Source: Bacillota bacterium
GTDB taxonomy: Bacteria; Bacillota; Clostridia; Christensenellales; CAG-138
NCBI GenBank assembly: GCA_023416175.1
Contig: JAEZIE010000041.1
Span: forward strand, 1-11,075
Direction: 5' to 3'
DNA: 11,075 nt
Every line of letters begins with the position of its first letter. Positions within the stretch are counted from its first letter, which is position 1. Under the pieces are notes generated by a model. That model had not been told where the DNA came from, did no database searches, and saw only the letters and a list, made by a program, of their open reading frames with translations. Below, in pieces: positions 1 through 6,790 of this stretch. Position numbers and translations under genes: made by a program.

Positions 1-1152
1 GATGCCGAAGCGGGAGCTTTCGCCCTCCAGCCATTCAAAGTTATCCGTAAAGCACCAGTGGTAATACCGCTCCACCGGAAGGCCGCTCTGAGTAAGCGCT
101 TCAAGATGCTCCGCGATATAGCGGCTGCGAAATGCGTCGGTATTGTCGCAGGTGCCGTTTTCGGTAATGTAGATGGGCAATTTATGAAGTGTATCAAGAT
201 GCGCGGCGCATTCCACAATGCCCTCCGGGTAGATCTCCCAGCCTAGGTCGTTGACAGGGGCGTTCTTTCTTACCCCGTCGCCGATGCCCGCGACCGTGGA
301 CCGCGTGTAATAGTTTAGACCATGGAAGTCGCAGTATCGCCCCGGCTTGACACCCTGCGGCCTGCCAAGAGGGAACGCGCCCTTCCCTTCGTAGAACAGA
401 CGCTCAAGCGCAGTTTGAAAAAACCATTCAGAAAGGCTGGCCCCCATCCGGTGGGTCAGGTTGTTCTGTTGCTGCGGTTTAAACACGCGCATGTGGTGCG
501 CAAAACCCACGCGGGTATGCGCCTTGCCCATGCCTTTTCGGATACGGTGAATGAGCTCATATGATCCAATGTGGCACTCCGCCAGCGTACGCATGACCTG
601 CATGGTTTTTGTAAACGAGCGCTGCCCCGGCGGCCACTCCCCGTAAAAATAGCCGAGCGTGGCATACACGTTGGGTTCGTTGATGGTCACGTAATCGTCC
701 ACGAGATCACCTAAATACGTTACAACACGTTCCACAAAGCGCAGGAACAGCGATTTCGCGTCAGGCCGCAAAAATGCGCCCTTCTCTTCCAACCAAAGCG
801 GGTTGGTGAAATGGTAAAGTGTCAACAATACATGGATGCCGTAGGAGCGAAGCAGTTCAATTTCCGCACGGTAATGCGCGAGAACGACCTCATCAAATTG
901 CCCCTCTTGGGGCTCGATCCTGCTCCACTCGACGCCCATGCGGTAGATTTGGATGCCCAGCTCTTTCATCAGGGCTGCATCCTCTTCCCACCGGTCATAG
1001 TGGCCTGCCGCACGGGAAGGATCGGACCCGTCCTTGATATGCCCCGCTTTGTACCATGCATACCAGCTGTTCTTCGTGTCCCCGCCTTCAATTTGCGTAG
1101 CGGCGGCGGCCACGCCAAGGAGCATCTGCTCCGGCAAACGGAAACCTGTCAT
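1..1152 (-). CDS. Glycoside hydrolase family 1 (beta-glucosidase-like), C-terminus cut by window edge
   Basis: This is a retaining beta-glycosidase of the GH1 TIM-barrel family, expected to hydrolyse beta-glucosides or related oligosaccharides in the cytoplasm. I translated 384 codons from the minus strand with no stop. The acid/base motif TINEPN puts the catalytic Glu at about residue 159, and ITENG puts the nucleophile at about Glu331. TQIEG near residue 19 carries the conserved sugar-binding Gln. The run DNFEWLEG followed by RFGI is the aglycone-side signature usual in non-phospho beta-glucosidases, so 6-phospho substrates are less likely (family knowledge plus inference). GH1 proteins usually have about 440-470 residues, so roughly 30-80 are probably missing beyond the edge. 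The start is ATG at 1152, with GGGAGG about 8 nt upstream. There is no signal peptide. The gene is divergent from an MFS transporter, but the true sugar is unknown. Confidence 0.93.
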   Translation of the reverse strand, partial: MTGFRLPEQMLLGVAAAATQIEGGDTKNSWYAWYKAGHIKDGSDPSRAAGHYDRWEEDAALMKELGIQIYRMGVEWSRIEPQEGQFDEVVLAHYRAEIELLRSYGIHVLLTLYHFTNPLWLEEKGAFLRPDAKSLFLRFVERVVTYLGDLVDDYVTINEPNVYATLGYFYGEWPPGQRSFTKTMQVMRTLAECHIGSYELIHRIRKGMGKAHTRVGFAHHMRVFKPQQQNNLTHRMGASLSEWFFQTALERLFYEGKGAFPLGRPQGVKPGRYCDFHGLNYYTRSTVAGIGDGVRKNAPVNDLGWEIYPEGIVECAAHLDTLHKLPIYITENGTCDNTDAFRSRYIAEHLEALTQSGLPVERYYHWCFTDNFEWLEGESSRFGI

Positions 1153-1231
1153 ATTCCGTCCTCCCAAATGCTTTTTGAGTTGTAATGGATGAAACAGCCA
1201 TATAGAAACGCCAGTAAATTCGGATAACGAA

Positions 1232-1244
1232 AGTATATCATACT
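1232..1244 (-). promoter_or_regulatory. Candidate extended -10 promoter of the GH1 gene, inside a palindrome
   Basis: Read on the minus strand, TG-A-TATACT (1240-1232) fits an extended -10 element about 80 nt upstream of the GH1 start. I see no good -35 hexamer. The same bases form a palindrome, AGTAT-ATC-ATACT (1232-1244), so a repressor bound here would cover the -10 element. This is inference from sequence only. Confidence 0.4.
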
Positions 1245-1297
1245 CCATCCATATTCCGCCAGTATCGGCACAACATGGCCGACTTTTCACATATACA

Positions 1298-1326
1298 TTG
1301 ACGCAGGGGTCTTGTACGCGTAGAAT
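1298..1326 (+). promoter_or_regulatory. Sigma-A promoter of the MFS transporter gene
   Basis: TTGACG (1298-1303) and TAGAAT (1321-1326) are separated by exactly 17 nt, giving 5 of 6 consensus matches in each box. The predicted start site is near 1333, leaving a leader of about 70 nt before the ATG at 1402. A short inverted repeat, TTCGA-N6-TCGAA (1330-1345), sits over the predicted start site and could be an operator. Confidence 0.7.
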
Positions 1327-1401
1327 GGTTTCGATTCATCTCGAAGATACATTAGACAACCGGCATCCCTCATGGATATCGGCACACGGAAGGGAATCTC
1401 G

Positions 1402-2601
1402 ATGAAAGCCAGACGGAATTTGCAGCTGTTGTATGGCGCGGCAGCGCTGTTATTTTTGGGGCTCATCTACGGATGGTCCATATTTGTAAAGCCCCTTGAA
1501 GAGATGTTTGCCTGGAACCGTGCGCAGACGTCTCTGGTGTTTACGTTTTCCATGAGCTTTTTCTGTGTGGGCGGATTTGTAAGCGGAATGTTGTTGCGTA
1601 AGAAATCCAGCCGTTTTGTGCTACGCCTATCTTCCGCTTGTATGTTAAGTGGTCTCCTGCTTGCTTCCCGCGTCACTTCGCTTTGGGGGCTTTACCTCTC
1701 CTATGGCGTGCTATGCGGCCTGGGGGTAGGGCTAGGCTACAACGCCATACTATCCACCGTGGGACGCTGGTTTCCGGATAAACCGGGCTTTTGTTCAGGC
1801 ATGCTGCTGCTGGGCTTTGGACTTGGCGCACTGCTGCTGGGCACCGGCGCTTCGCTGCTGATCGGCGCTTTCGGCTGGCGTACTACATTCCTTGTTTTTG
1901 CGGCGCTCTTTTCCGTAGCTCTGTTTGCCTGCGCATCGCTGGTGCGCGCGCCGTCTGAAACGGAACTTTTGGCATTGCCCAAATCCGCAGCCCATGCAAT
2001 CGATTCTATGAAAGCTGAAACCCCGCCAAATAAGATGCTGCGCACCCTATCCTTTTGGGCACTGTTTCTCTGGTGCATGGTCGGCAGCGCCATTGGACTC
2101 GCCATGGTAGGACAGGCGGTCCCCCTTGCGTTGGAGGCGCAAGCCGTCTCCCTGACAGCTGTGGCCGCAGGTCTGGTATCCGCCAGCAACGGGCTAAGCC
2201 GCCTTCTCTTTGGGGCTGCCTTTGACCGGTTCGGCCGATTGAAAACCATGCTGTTCAATTTTCTTATGGTCACTCTGTGCATCGGGCTCTTATACGCCGC
2301 GCTACTGTTGAAGAGTACCGTCCTTTTAGTGATCGGCCTCATCGTACTGGGCGCGGGGTATGGCGGGCTTCCCGCCATTGCAGCCTCCGCCACGCGGGAA
2401 CTCTTCGGCAGCCGCAACTATGCCATCAATTATAGCATCGTCACGCTGCACGCCATTTTTGGTGCGCTCATCGGCCCGATAATCGCGGGGAATATATACG
2501 CTTCAAATGGCACTTATCTTCCCATGTTCCCCATACTCGCCCTGCTGCTGCTGCCTATGCTCGTCTTTGCACTGCTACTTCCCAAAGCGCGGACGCAATA
2601 G
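1402..2601 (+). CDS. MFS transporter, OFA (oxalate/formate antiporter-like) family
   Basis: The product is a 399-residue integral membrane protein with about 12 hydrophobic segments, as in the major facilitator superfamily. The opening segment, with YGWSIF then KPLEEMFAWNRAQTSL (residues 23-44), is typical of the OFA branch, whose known members exchange or co-transport small carboxylates. GAAFDRFGR near residue 272-279 is the MFS loop motif with the conserved Asp and Arg-x-Gly-Arg. The cargo cannot be read from the sequence. I chose the ATG at 1402 because GGAAGGGA lies 6 nt before it; an in-frame ATG at 1372 has no ribosome binding site. The gene is driven by a consensus promoter at 1298-1326 and is divergent from the GH1 gene. 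No terminator is visible right after the stop, so some read-through into the next gene is possible. Confidence 0.88.
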   Translation: MKARRNLQLLYGAAALLFLGLIYGWSIFVKPLEEMFAWNRAQTSLVFTFSMSFFCVGGFVSGMLLRKKSSRFVLRLSSACMLSGLLLASRVTSLWGLYLSYGVLCGLGVGLGYNAILSTVGRWFPDKPGFCSGMLLLGFGLGALLLGTGASLLIGAFGWRTTFLVFAALFSVALFACASLVRAPSETELLALPKSAAHAIDSMKAETPPNKMLRTLSFWALFLWCMVGSAIGLAMVGQAVPLALEAQAVSLTAVAAGLVSASNGLSRLLFGAAFDRFGRLKTMLFNFLMVTLCIGLLYAALLLKSTVLLVIGLIVLGAGYGGLPAIAASATRELFGSRNYAINYSIVTLHAIFGALIGPIIAGNIYASNGTYLPMFPILALLLLPMLVFALLLPKARTQ

Positions 2602-2613
2602 CCTGCCCTTTAA

Positions 2614-2641
2614 GCATGTTCCCTTTCCTGCCGCATAGAAT
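2614..2641 (+). promoter_or_regulatory. Candidate sigma-E (mother-cell sporulation) promoter
   Basis: GCATGTT (2614-2620) and CATAGAAT (2634-2641) are separated by 13 nt. This resembles the Bacillus sigma-E consensus (roughly GkATATT, then CATAnAnT), with one clear mismatch in the -35 box. It lies just upstream of the preferred start of the SpoIID-like gene. The call rests on the pattern alone. Confidence 0.35.
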
Positions 2642-2678
2642 ATTGCATCAGGTTGATACGAGAAGGATGGTGCGGGAA

Positions 2679-4325
2679 ATGGCGCAGGGAACGCTTGTTG
2701 TTGACGTCCGAACCACGGAGCGGAGGCGGCCGGTTGCAAATGCGACGGTTACGGTAACCTCGGAAGAAACTGGCTCCATCTATAAACTCACGACAGACGC
2801 AAGCGGGCGTACCGCACGCTTTGTGCTCCCCGCTCCCGAGCTTGCGGCAAGTTTCGATCCTGCGACAGCTGCCCATGCGTTTTCCCGTTATACGGTGGAA
2901 GTTACGGCACCAGACTTTGTGCCCACCCGCATTATGGGCTTGCAGGTATTCCCCGGCATTGATTCCGTACTGCCCGTGCAGCTTGCGGCAGCATCCACCG
3001 AAGCGGCATCACCTGTATTTGCCATGTTTGCGGTGTTCGCGCAGCCGCAGACTCAGACACAGACGACGGAAACCGTCGTAGAGATCCCGCCTCCGGCGGT
3101 GTTGGAGCCCGGGCCCAGGAACCCCATCGGTCCACCCGACCTTATGAGTCAACAGCAACAGAGCGCTTCCTCTCCGCTTCAGCCCTATCTTTCGCCGGCT
3201 ATCTCCGTATTTGCCCCCCTTGCCGACAGCGTGGCCGTCATGCAGCAGCAGTCGCGTGTGCTGCCCACCGTCTATATCCCCGAGGCTATCACCGTGCATC
3301 TGGGTGCGCCCGGCTCCAATGCCCGCAATGTGACCGTGTCCTTTACGGACTATATCAAGAATGTCGCCAGCAGCGAAATATTCCCCACCTGGCCGGAAGA
3401 TTCCCTGCGCGCAAATATCCATGCACAAGTCGGCTTTGCGCTCAATCGCATATTTACGGATTGGTATAGGGCCCGCGGCTATAACTTTCAGATCACCAAC
3501 TCCACCGCATACGACCAAGCGTTTGTGGAGGGGCGCAATATCTATTCCAACATCTCCAGGCTGGTAAATGAAATATTCAACATCTATCCCCGCCGGGAAG
3601 GACGCTTGGAACCTCTGTTTTCATCCTTCTGCAACGGCAGCACCACCACCTGTTCGGGGCTTTCCCAATGGGGTACCGTATCGCTGTCGGAGCGCGGCTA
3701 TACGCCGCTTGAAATGATACAGTATTATTACGGGGACGATGTCGAGCTTGTCGAGGCAACCGATATCCGCGGCATAGAAAGCTCCTATCCCGGCTTTTTG
3801 TTAAGGCGCGGGATGCGCAACGACTATGTACGCAAATTACAGCGCCAACTCATCCGCATCCGTCAGGATTACCCCGCCATACCCGCCATATCAAGCGCCA
3901 CGGGCTATTTCGGCCCCGAAACCGAGGCCGCAGTCCTGGCTTTCCAGCGGGTTTTCAACCTGACCCCGGACGGTATTGTCGGCCCCGCGACATGGTATGC
4001 GATTTCCCGCATTTTTGTAGCCGTAACGGGCCTTGCCGAACTGGAAAGCGAAGGGCTTCCGCTACCGGGCACAGTCGTCCCCTACCCTGGCTACCTGCTG
4101 CGGCAGGGCTCGCGCGGGGACGCCGTTCGTACGCTTCAGCGCTATCTCAACGACCTCTCCACGGTATATGGCGCGCTGCTTCCTGTGAACGCCGACGGCG
4201 CGTTCGGCACGCAAACGCGCAACGCGGTCATTGCCTTCCAGCGGATGTTCGAGCTCACACCGGACGGCATTGTCGGCCCCGCAACGTGGAACATGCTGAT
4301 GCGGGTCTGGAACAACTCGTTTTAA
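2679..4325 (+). CDS. SpoIID-like protein with two peptidoglycan-binding repeats
   Basis: This 548-residue protein has four visible parts. Residues 4-102 look like a carboxypeptidase-regulatory/Ig-like beta-sandwich (repeated VTVT, DASGRTA, PVQL). Residues 121-200 are a Pro/Gln/Thr/Ser-rich linker. Residues 200-360 resemble the SpoIID/LytB domain: the stretch around SSEIFPTWPEDSLRANIHAQ matches the SpoIID core, so Glu233 is the likely counterpart of the catalytic Glu of that lytic transglycosylase. GLSQWGTVSLSERGYT then YYYG matches its C-terminal end, just after Cys318 and Cys325. Residues 372-447 and 470-545 are two PG_binding_1 repeats, each ending FQR-x-F-x-LTPDGIVGPATW. I see no signal peptide. 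I chose the ATG at 2679 because AGAAGGA lies about 11 nt upstream; ATGs at 2616 and 2667 are in frame but poorly placed. It probably binds or cleaves spore or cell-wall glycan, although activity is unproven. Confidence 0.8.
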   Translation: MAQGTLVVDVRTTERRRPVANATVTVTSEETGSIYKLTTDASGRTARFVLPAPELAASFDPATAAHAFSRYTVEVTAPDFVPTRIMGLQVFPGIDSVLPVQLAAASTEAASPVFAMFAVFAQPQTQTQTTETVVEIPPPAVLEPGPRNPIGPPDLMSQQQQSASSPLQPYLSPAISVFAPLADSVAVMQQQSRVLPTVYIPEAITVHLGAPGSNARNVTVSFTDYIKNVASSEIFPTWPEDSLRANIHAQVGFALNRIFTDWYRARGYNFQITNSTAYDQAFVEGRNIYSNISRLVNEIFNIYPRREGRLEPLFSSFCNGSTTTCSGLSQWGTVSLSERGYTPLEMIQYYYGDDVELVEATDIRGIESSYPGFLLRRGMRNDYVRKLQRQLIRIRQDYPAIPAISSATGYFGPETEAAVLAFQRVFNLTPDGIVGPATWYAISRIFVAVTGLAELESEGLPLPGTVVPYPGYLLRQGSRGDAVRTLQRYLNDLSTVYGALLPVNADGAFGTQTRNAVIAFQRMFELTPDGIVGPATWNMLMRVWNNSF

Positions 4326-4342
4326 TCATTCATCCTTTCCAT

Positions 4343-4385
4343 AAAGACGGGCGTTGGCCGTGCCAGCGCCTGTCTTTGCTTTTCC
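4343..4385 (+). terminator. Terminator of the SpoIID-like gene
   Basis: A 16-bp stem (4343-4358 with 4362-4377, two G-U type pairs) closes a 3-nt CGT loop and is followed by GCTTTTCC. It lies 17 nt after the stop codon of the SpoIID-like gene. The T-run is short, but the hairpin is long. Confidence 0.7.
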
Positions 4386-4405
4386 ACCCCCCCAGATGGT
4401 ATAAT
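4376..4405 (+). promoter_or_regulatory. Orphan promoter-like sequence between two terminators
   Basis: A perfect TATAAT (4400-4405) is preceded by TGG, making an extended -10 element. A weak -35, TTGCTT (4376-4381), lies 18 nt upstream and overlaps the tail of the preceding terminator. No protein gene starts downstream before the next terminator. Confidence 0.5.
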
Positions 4406-4410
4406 GCTAA

Positions 4411-4500
4411 TATATGACAATATATGCCATTGCTTGGTATAAGCTATCATAAGCGAAAGCGAGATTGTACGAAAAAAGTGCGTGAAAGCGCACTTTTTCT
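4411..4500 (+). ncRNA. Candidate small RNA of about 90 nt
   Basis: A transcript starting about 7 nt after the TATAAT at 4400 would end at the hairpin at 4473-4498, giving an RNA of about 90 nt. The body is AT-rich and holds two ATATATG copies, a possible GC-GAAA-GC mini-hairpin and the terminator. The only ATG-initiated reading frame (from 4404) has 12 codons, lies in the promoter and lacks a ribosome binding site. I do not recognise a known RNA family. The existence of the transcript is inferred, not shown. Confidence 0.3.
4473..4498. terminator. Bidirectional intrinsic terminator
   Basis: A perfect 10-bp stem, AAAAAGTGCG (4473-4482) with CGCACTTTTT (4489-4498), closes a 6-nt TGAAAG loop. 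T-runs follow on both strands. It lies between convergent genes and can stop transcripts from both sides, including the minus-strand operon that ends at 4547. Confidence 0.85.
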
Positions 4501-4546
4501 TTAATAAACCTTCTGATTGCCCGAGGAGCTTTGCCTGCGGCCTACG

Positions 4547-5062
4547 CTAACGATACGGGCCGCTATACAGCATTGCGGGAGTGTTGCCCGCAGGTGTTGG
4601 GTTACGATAAATGGGCATCATGGAAACATTCTGCTGGCCGCCTTCCTCCTGCCGCGCGGGCAGCGCCTGCATACGGCAATTCTGGTTGGCCTTTAATTGC
4701 CCAAGGTAATCGCACTTCTCTTCCTGCGTCATCACGCCTGGGCGCTCGCCTGACGGGAATACCGTGAGAAATTTTAACGCGTGCAGATCGCAGGCCACGC
4801 GCGTGTCCGTGCTTTCGTCAAAGAGCAGGAAAAAGTTCTGCGCCACCTGCAGCAGGATACCTTCCCGGATATAAAATGTGTTGAGCGCGATGAGTAACTC
4901 GCAGATCACGTATCGTCCGATCATGTTCAGAAGCATTTCCTGGGTGGTGGTATCAATGCTCATGCCGCCGTACGCGGGACGTTGAATTGGCGGAGGGGAA
5001 GACTGCAACTCCAAAGGTTGCGTCCAGTCCTGCGCGGCGTCATATTTAAACTCTCGTTCCAT
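4547..5062 (-). CDS. Small uncharacterised protein, tentatively GerQ-like
   Basis: This 171-residue protein has a polar, Pro/Gln-rich N-terminus (1-40), a compact hydrophobic beta-rich core (41-104: MIGRYVICELL, REGILLQVAQNFFLLFDE, DLHALKFLTVF) and a low-complexity tail rich in Gln, Pro, Asn and Met. The core pattern (Gly-Arg/Lys start, a Gly-Ile-Leu strand, a strand of the FFLLFDE type, then a final LKFLTVF strand) recalls the C-terminal domain of the Bacillus coat protein GerQ, but identity looks low and this is a tentative call. There is no signal peptide; the hydrophobic core looks too interrupted for a membrane segment. The ATG at 5062 has AGGGGGG 7 nt upstream; an ATG at 5101 would overlap the preceding amidase. 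It is the second gene of a two-gene operon, with the start 28 nt after the amidase stop codon. Confidence 0.7.
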   Translation of the reverse strand: MEREFKYDAAQDWTQPLELQSSPPPIQRPAYGGMSIDTTTQEMLLNMIGRYVICELLIALNTFYIREGILLQVAQNFFLLFDESTDTRVACDLHALKFLTVFPSGERPGVMTQEEKCDYLGQLKANQNCRMQALPARQEEGGQQNVSMMPIYRNPTPAGNTPAMLYSGPYR

Positions 5063-5090
5063 GGGAAGACCCCCCTGCTGGTTGATGCCG

Positions 5091-5825
5091 CTACCGCACA
5101 AAAGCCTTGTTCACAAAGCCGGAGTTATCACCATATTCAATTGAGTACCAATCCCCGAGCTGGCCAAGTATGGTAACCTGCGCGCCGTTTGGAATGTGTC
5201 CAACGACGGGTGCGTTTGCGTTGGGCCCGCTCCGGAGGTTGAGTCTTCCGCTCGCTAGCGTCACAGTGCCTGTGCGCGGTGTAATCGGCCACACAAAAGG
5301 CGTATTAAAATACTCGGTAAGCGCAAGCACAATCGCACGGGCGATCTGGTCCGTATTTTCGGTGATCCATTCCGCATCGTCTACATTGTCGTGGTAGGCA
5401 AGCTCGATAAAAGCTGAGGGTGCTCTTGTCTGTGTCACCTCTCCGATGCTTGTGGTGGGAATGGCCCGCACAAGATCGGGCAAGGGATAAATTTCCCGGA
5501 TGTTTTCCGCGATGATGTTTGCAGCAGTCTGCCCGCGCTGGCTGTTGGGTGCGTAATAGATGTCCGACCCGCGTACGGTTCCATAGCGATCCGGCGGCGC
5601 GGCATTGGAATGCAGCCCAAGGTGGAGATCATAATTCCCGGCGTTGGACGCACGGATGGAGGACCTCGCCGTCATTTCCGGCGTATTGCGCGTAAATCGG
5701 ATACCGCTTGCACGCAGATACGGTTCCATCGCATCCGCGAGTACGTTCATATGATATTCCTCACTGCCGCCTGTGACATATTCGTTTGATTCTTGTGTTG
5801 AGGGACTCAGATAGATATTCGGCAA
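5091..5825 (-). CDS. N-acetylmuramoyl-L-alanine amidase (amidase_3 type) with C-terminal SH3 domain
   Basis: The product is a 244-residue protein predicted to cut the bond between muramic acid and L-alanine in peptidoglycan. Residues 1-178 form an amidase_3-like domain: NIYLSPSTQE opens it, SEEY carries the usual Glu (22/23), LGLHSNAA carries the His (72) and AFIELAYHDN carries the C-terminal Glu (141). The first zinc His of the family (in the GHGG motif) is replaced by Ser/Thr/Gln (LSPSTQ), which is odd. Residues 185-244 are a bacterial SH3 domain (LNLRSGPN, WYSIEY, GFVNKAFV), a likely wall-binding module. No signal peptide is visible. I chose TTG at 5825 because GGGAGG lies 8 nt upstream; a GTG at 5834 overlaps that site and would add three residues. 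It is followed in the same operon by the possible GerQ-like gene. Confidence 0.85.
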   Translation of the reverse strand: MPNIYLSPSTQESNEYVTGGSEEYHMNVLADAMEPYLRASGIRFTRNTPEMTARSSIRASNAGNYDLHLGLHSNAAPPDRYGTVRGSDIYYAPNSQRGQTAANIIAENIREIYPLPDLVRAIPTTSIGEVTQTRAPSAFIELAYHDNVDDAEWITENTDQIARAIVLALTEYFNTPFVWPITPRTGTVTLASGRLNLRSGPNANAPVVGHIPNGAQVTILGQLGDWYSIEYGDNSGFVNKAFVR

Positions 5826-5897
5826 AACGCTCACCTCCCATTGGAATTGCAGCGGATGGCAATGGAAACCAAGCCGCCTCTTTCACTATATGCATAA

Positions 5898-5916
5898 GCC
5901 GCGCATATTGCGCGGC
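5898..5916. promoter_or_regulatory. Palindrome upstream of the amidase operon
   Basis: An 8-bp stem, GCCGCGCA/TGCGCGGC, closes a 3-nt TAT loop, with no T-run. On the minus strand CATATAGT (5892-5885), shaped like a sigma-E -10 box, follows just after it, but the matching -35 is not convincing. It could be an operator or a leader hairpin of the amidase operon. Confidence 0.4.
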
Positions 5917-6011
5917 AAAAGTTCGCTTCTTTGTGGTCTACCTCAGAATATGTCCAATTGTGTAAAAATCGCCAATTCTATTTCAAAAGAGCAGTGTGTT
6001 TTTTCTTTCAG

Positions 6012-6040
6012 GCATACTTCCTTTTTGTTTGGGGAAAGTA
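6012..6040 (+). promoter_or_regulatory. Candidate sigma-F (forespore) promoter of the DUF421 gene
   Basis: GCATA (6012-6016) and GGGGAAAGTA (6031-6040), 14 nt apart, fit the Bacillus sigma-F pattern GywTA / GGnrAnAnTw in every defined position, although the spacer is about 1 nt short. The predicted transcript would start near 6046, right at the ribosome binding site AGGAGGT (6047-6053). That is tight, which lowers confidence. Confidence 0.35.
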
Positions 6041-6058
6041 CTTGATAGGAGGTATGTT

Positions 6059-6790
6059 ATGTTCATTCTGTTTTTGCGTGCGATCATATTGTACGTCCTG
6101 ATATTCATGGTAATCCGACTGATGGGCAAACGGCAGATCAGCGAACTGCAGCCTTTCGATCTCGTTTTTACTCTGCTTATTGCCGATCTTGCGTCCGACC
6201 CCATTGCGGACACCAGTATCCCGCTCGTTTACGGCGTGATTCCCATACTGGCGCTGTTTTTGCTGCAGCAGCTTGCGGCTTGGGGGTCGTTGAAAAGCGA
6301 GCGTGTGAGAAAACTGCTCGCAGGGAAACCACAGGTTCTGATTTCCAAAGGGAAAGTACTTGAAGACGTCATGCGAAGCTCTTGTTACTCCTTAAGCGAC
6401 CTGATGGAGCAATTGCGCAACAAAGATGTGTTTGATATCAGTGACGTTGCGTTTGCGATTATCGAAACCGACGGGAGCCTGAGCGTATTGTTAAAAGGCG
6501 ATCAGCAGCAGCCCACGCTCAAAGATCTCAAGCTTTCGCCGCATTCCGAACGGCTGCCTGAAATGCTGATACTGGACGGCAAGATCCATCACAAAGCGCT
6601 CAAGCACTGCGGCTGTACGGATAGTTGGCTGGTTGAACAGCTCAAAGCCATGGACTATGCCTCCCCGAACGAAGTGTTTTTTGCATGCCTGTCCCCGGAC
6701 GGCACGCTGCATGTGCAAGGATACGAGAAAAAGGGTGCGCGCATCTGTTCCCGCAAGACGAATGTAAAGCTGGAGAACGCGGATGGCTAA
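6059..6790 (+). CDS. DUF421 (YetF-like) membrane protein
   Basis: This 243-residue protein has three N-terminal membrane helices (about 4-21, 33-48 and 57-75) and a cytosolic C-terminal domain. MGKRQISELQPFDLVFTLLIADLAS (in part) and DVAFAIIETDGSLSVL around residues 130-144 are hallmark DUF421 stretches. Family members such as Bacillus YetF and the 2Duf protein are linked to spore membranes and heat resistance, but the biochemical role is unknown. I chose the ATG at 6059 because AGGAGGT ends 5 nt before it; an in-frame GTG/ATG further upstream has no such site. Its last 8 nt overlap the DUF4363 gene, so the two are co-translated. Cys-rich residues near 184-186 (CGC) are unusual. Confidence 0.88.
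   Translation: MFILFLRAIILYVLIFMVIRLMGKRQISELQPFDLVFTLLIADLASDPIADTSIPLVYGVIPILALFLLQQLAAWGSLKSERVRKLLAGKPQVLISKGKVLEDVMRSSCYSLSDLMEQLRNKDVFDISDVAFAIIETDGSLSVLLKGDQQQPTLKDLKLSPHSERLPEMLILDGKIHHKALKHCGCTDSWLVEQLKAMDYASPNEVFFACLSPDGTLHVQGYEKKGARICSRKTNVKLENADG

Noticed and set aside
1737..2417. Minus-strand open frame of 226 codons within the MFS gene
   Set aside because: It is a shadow of the transporter: Ser/Pro/Ala-rich, no start signal, no domain.
2616..2678. Upstream starts (2616, 2667) of the SpoIID-like gene
   Set aside because: 2616 has no ribosome binding site and lies in the putative promoter; 2667 directly abuts the AGAAGG site, leaving no spacer.
4404..4442. 12-codon open frame inside the candidate small RNA
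   Set aside because: The ATG overlaps the TATAAT box, so it would not be in the transcript, and there is no ribosome binding site.
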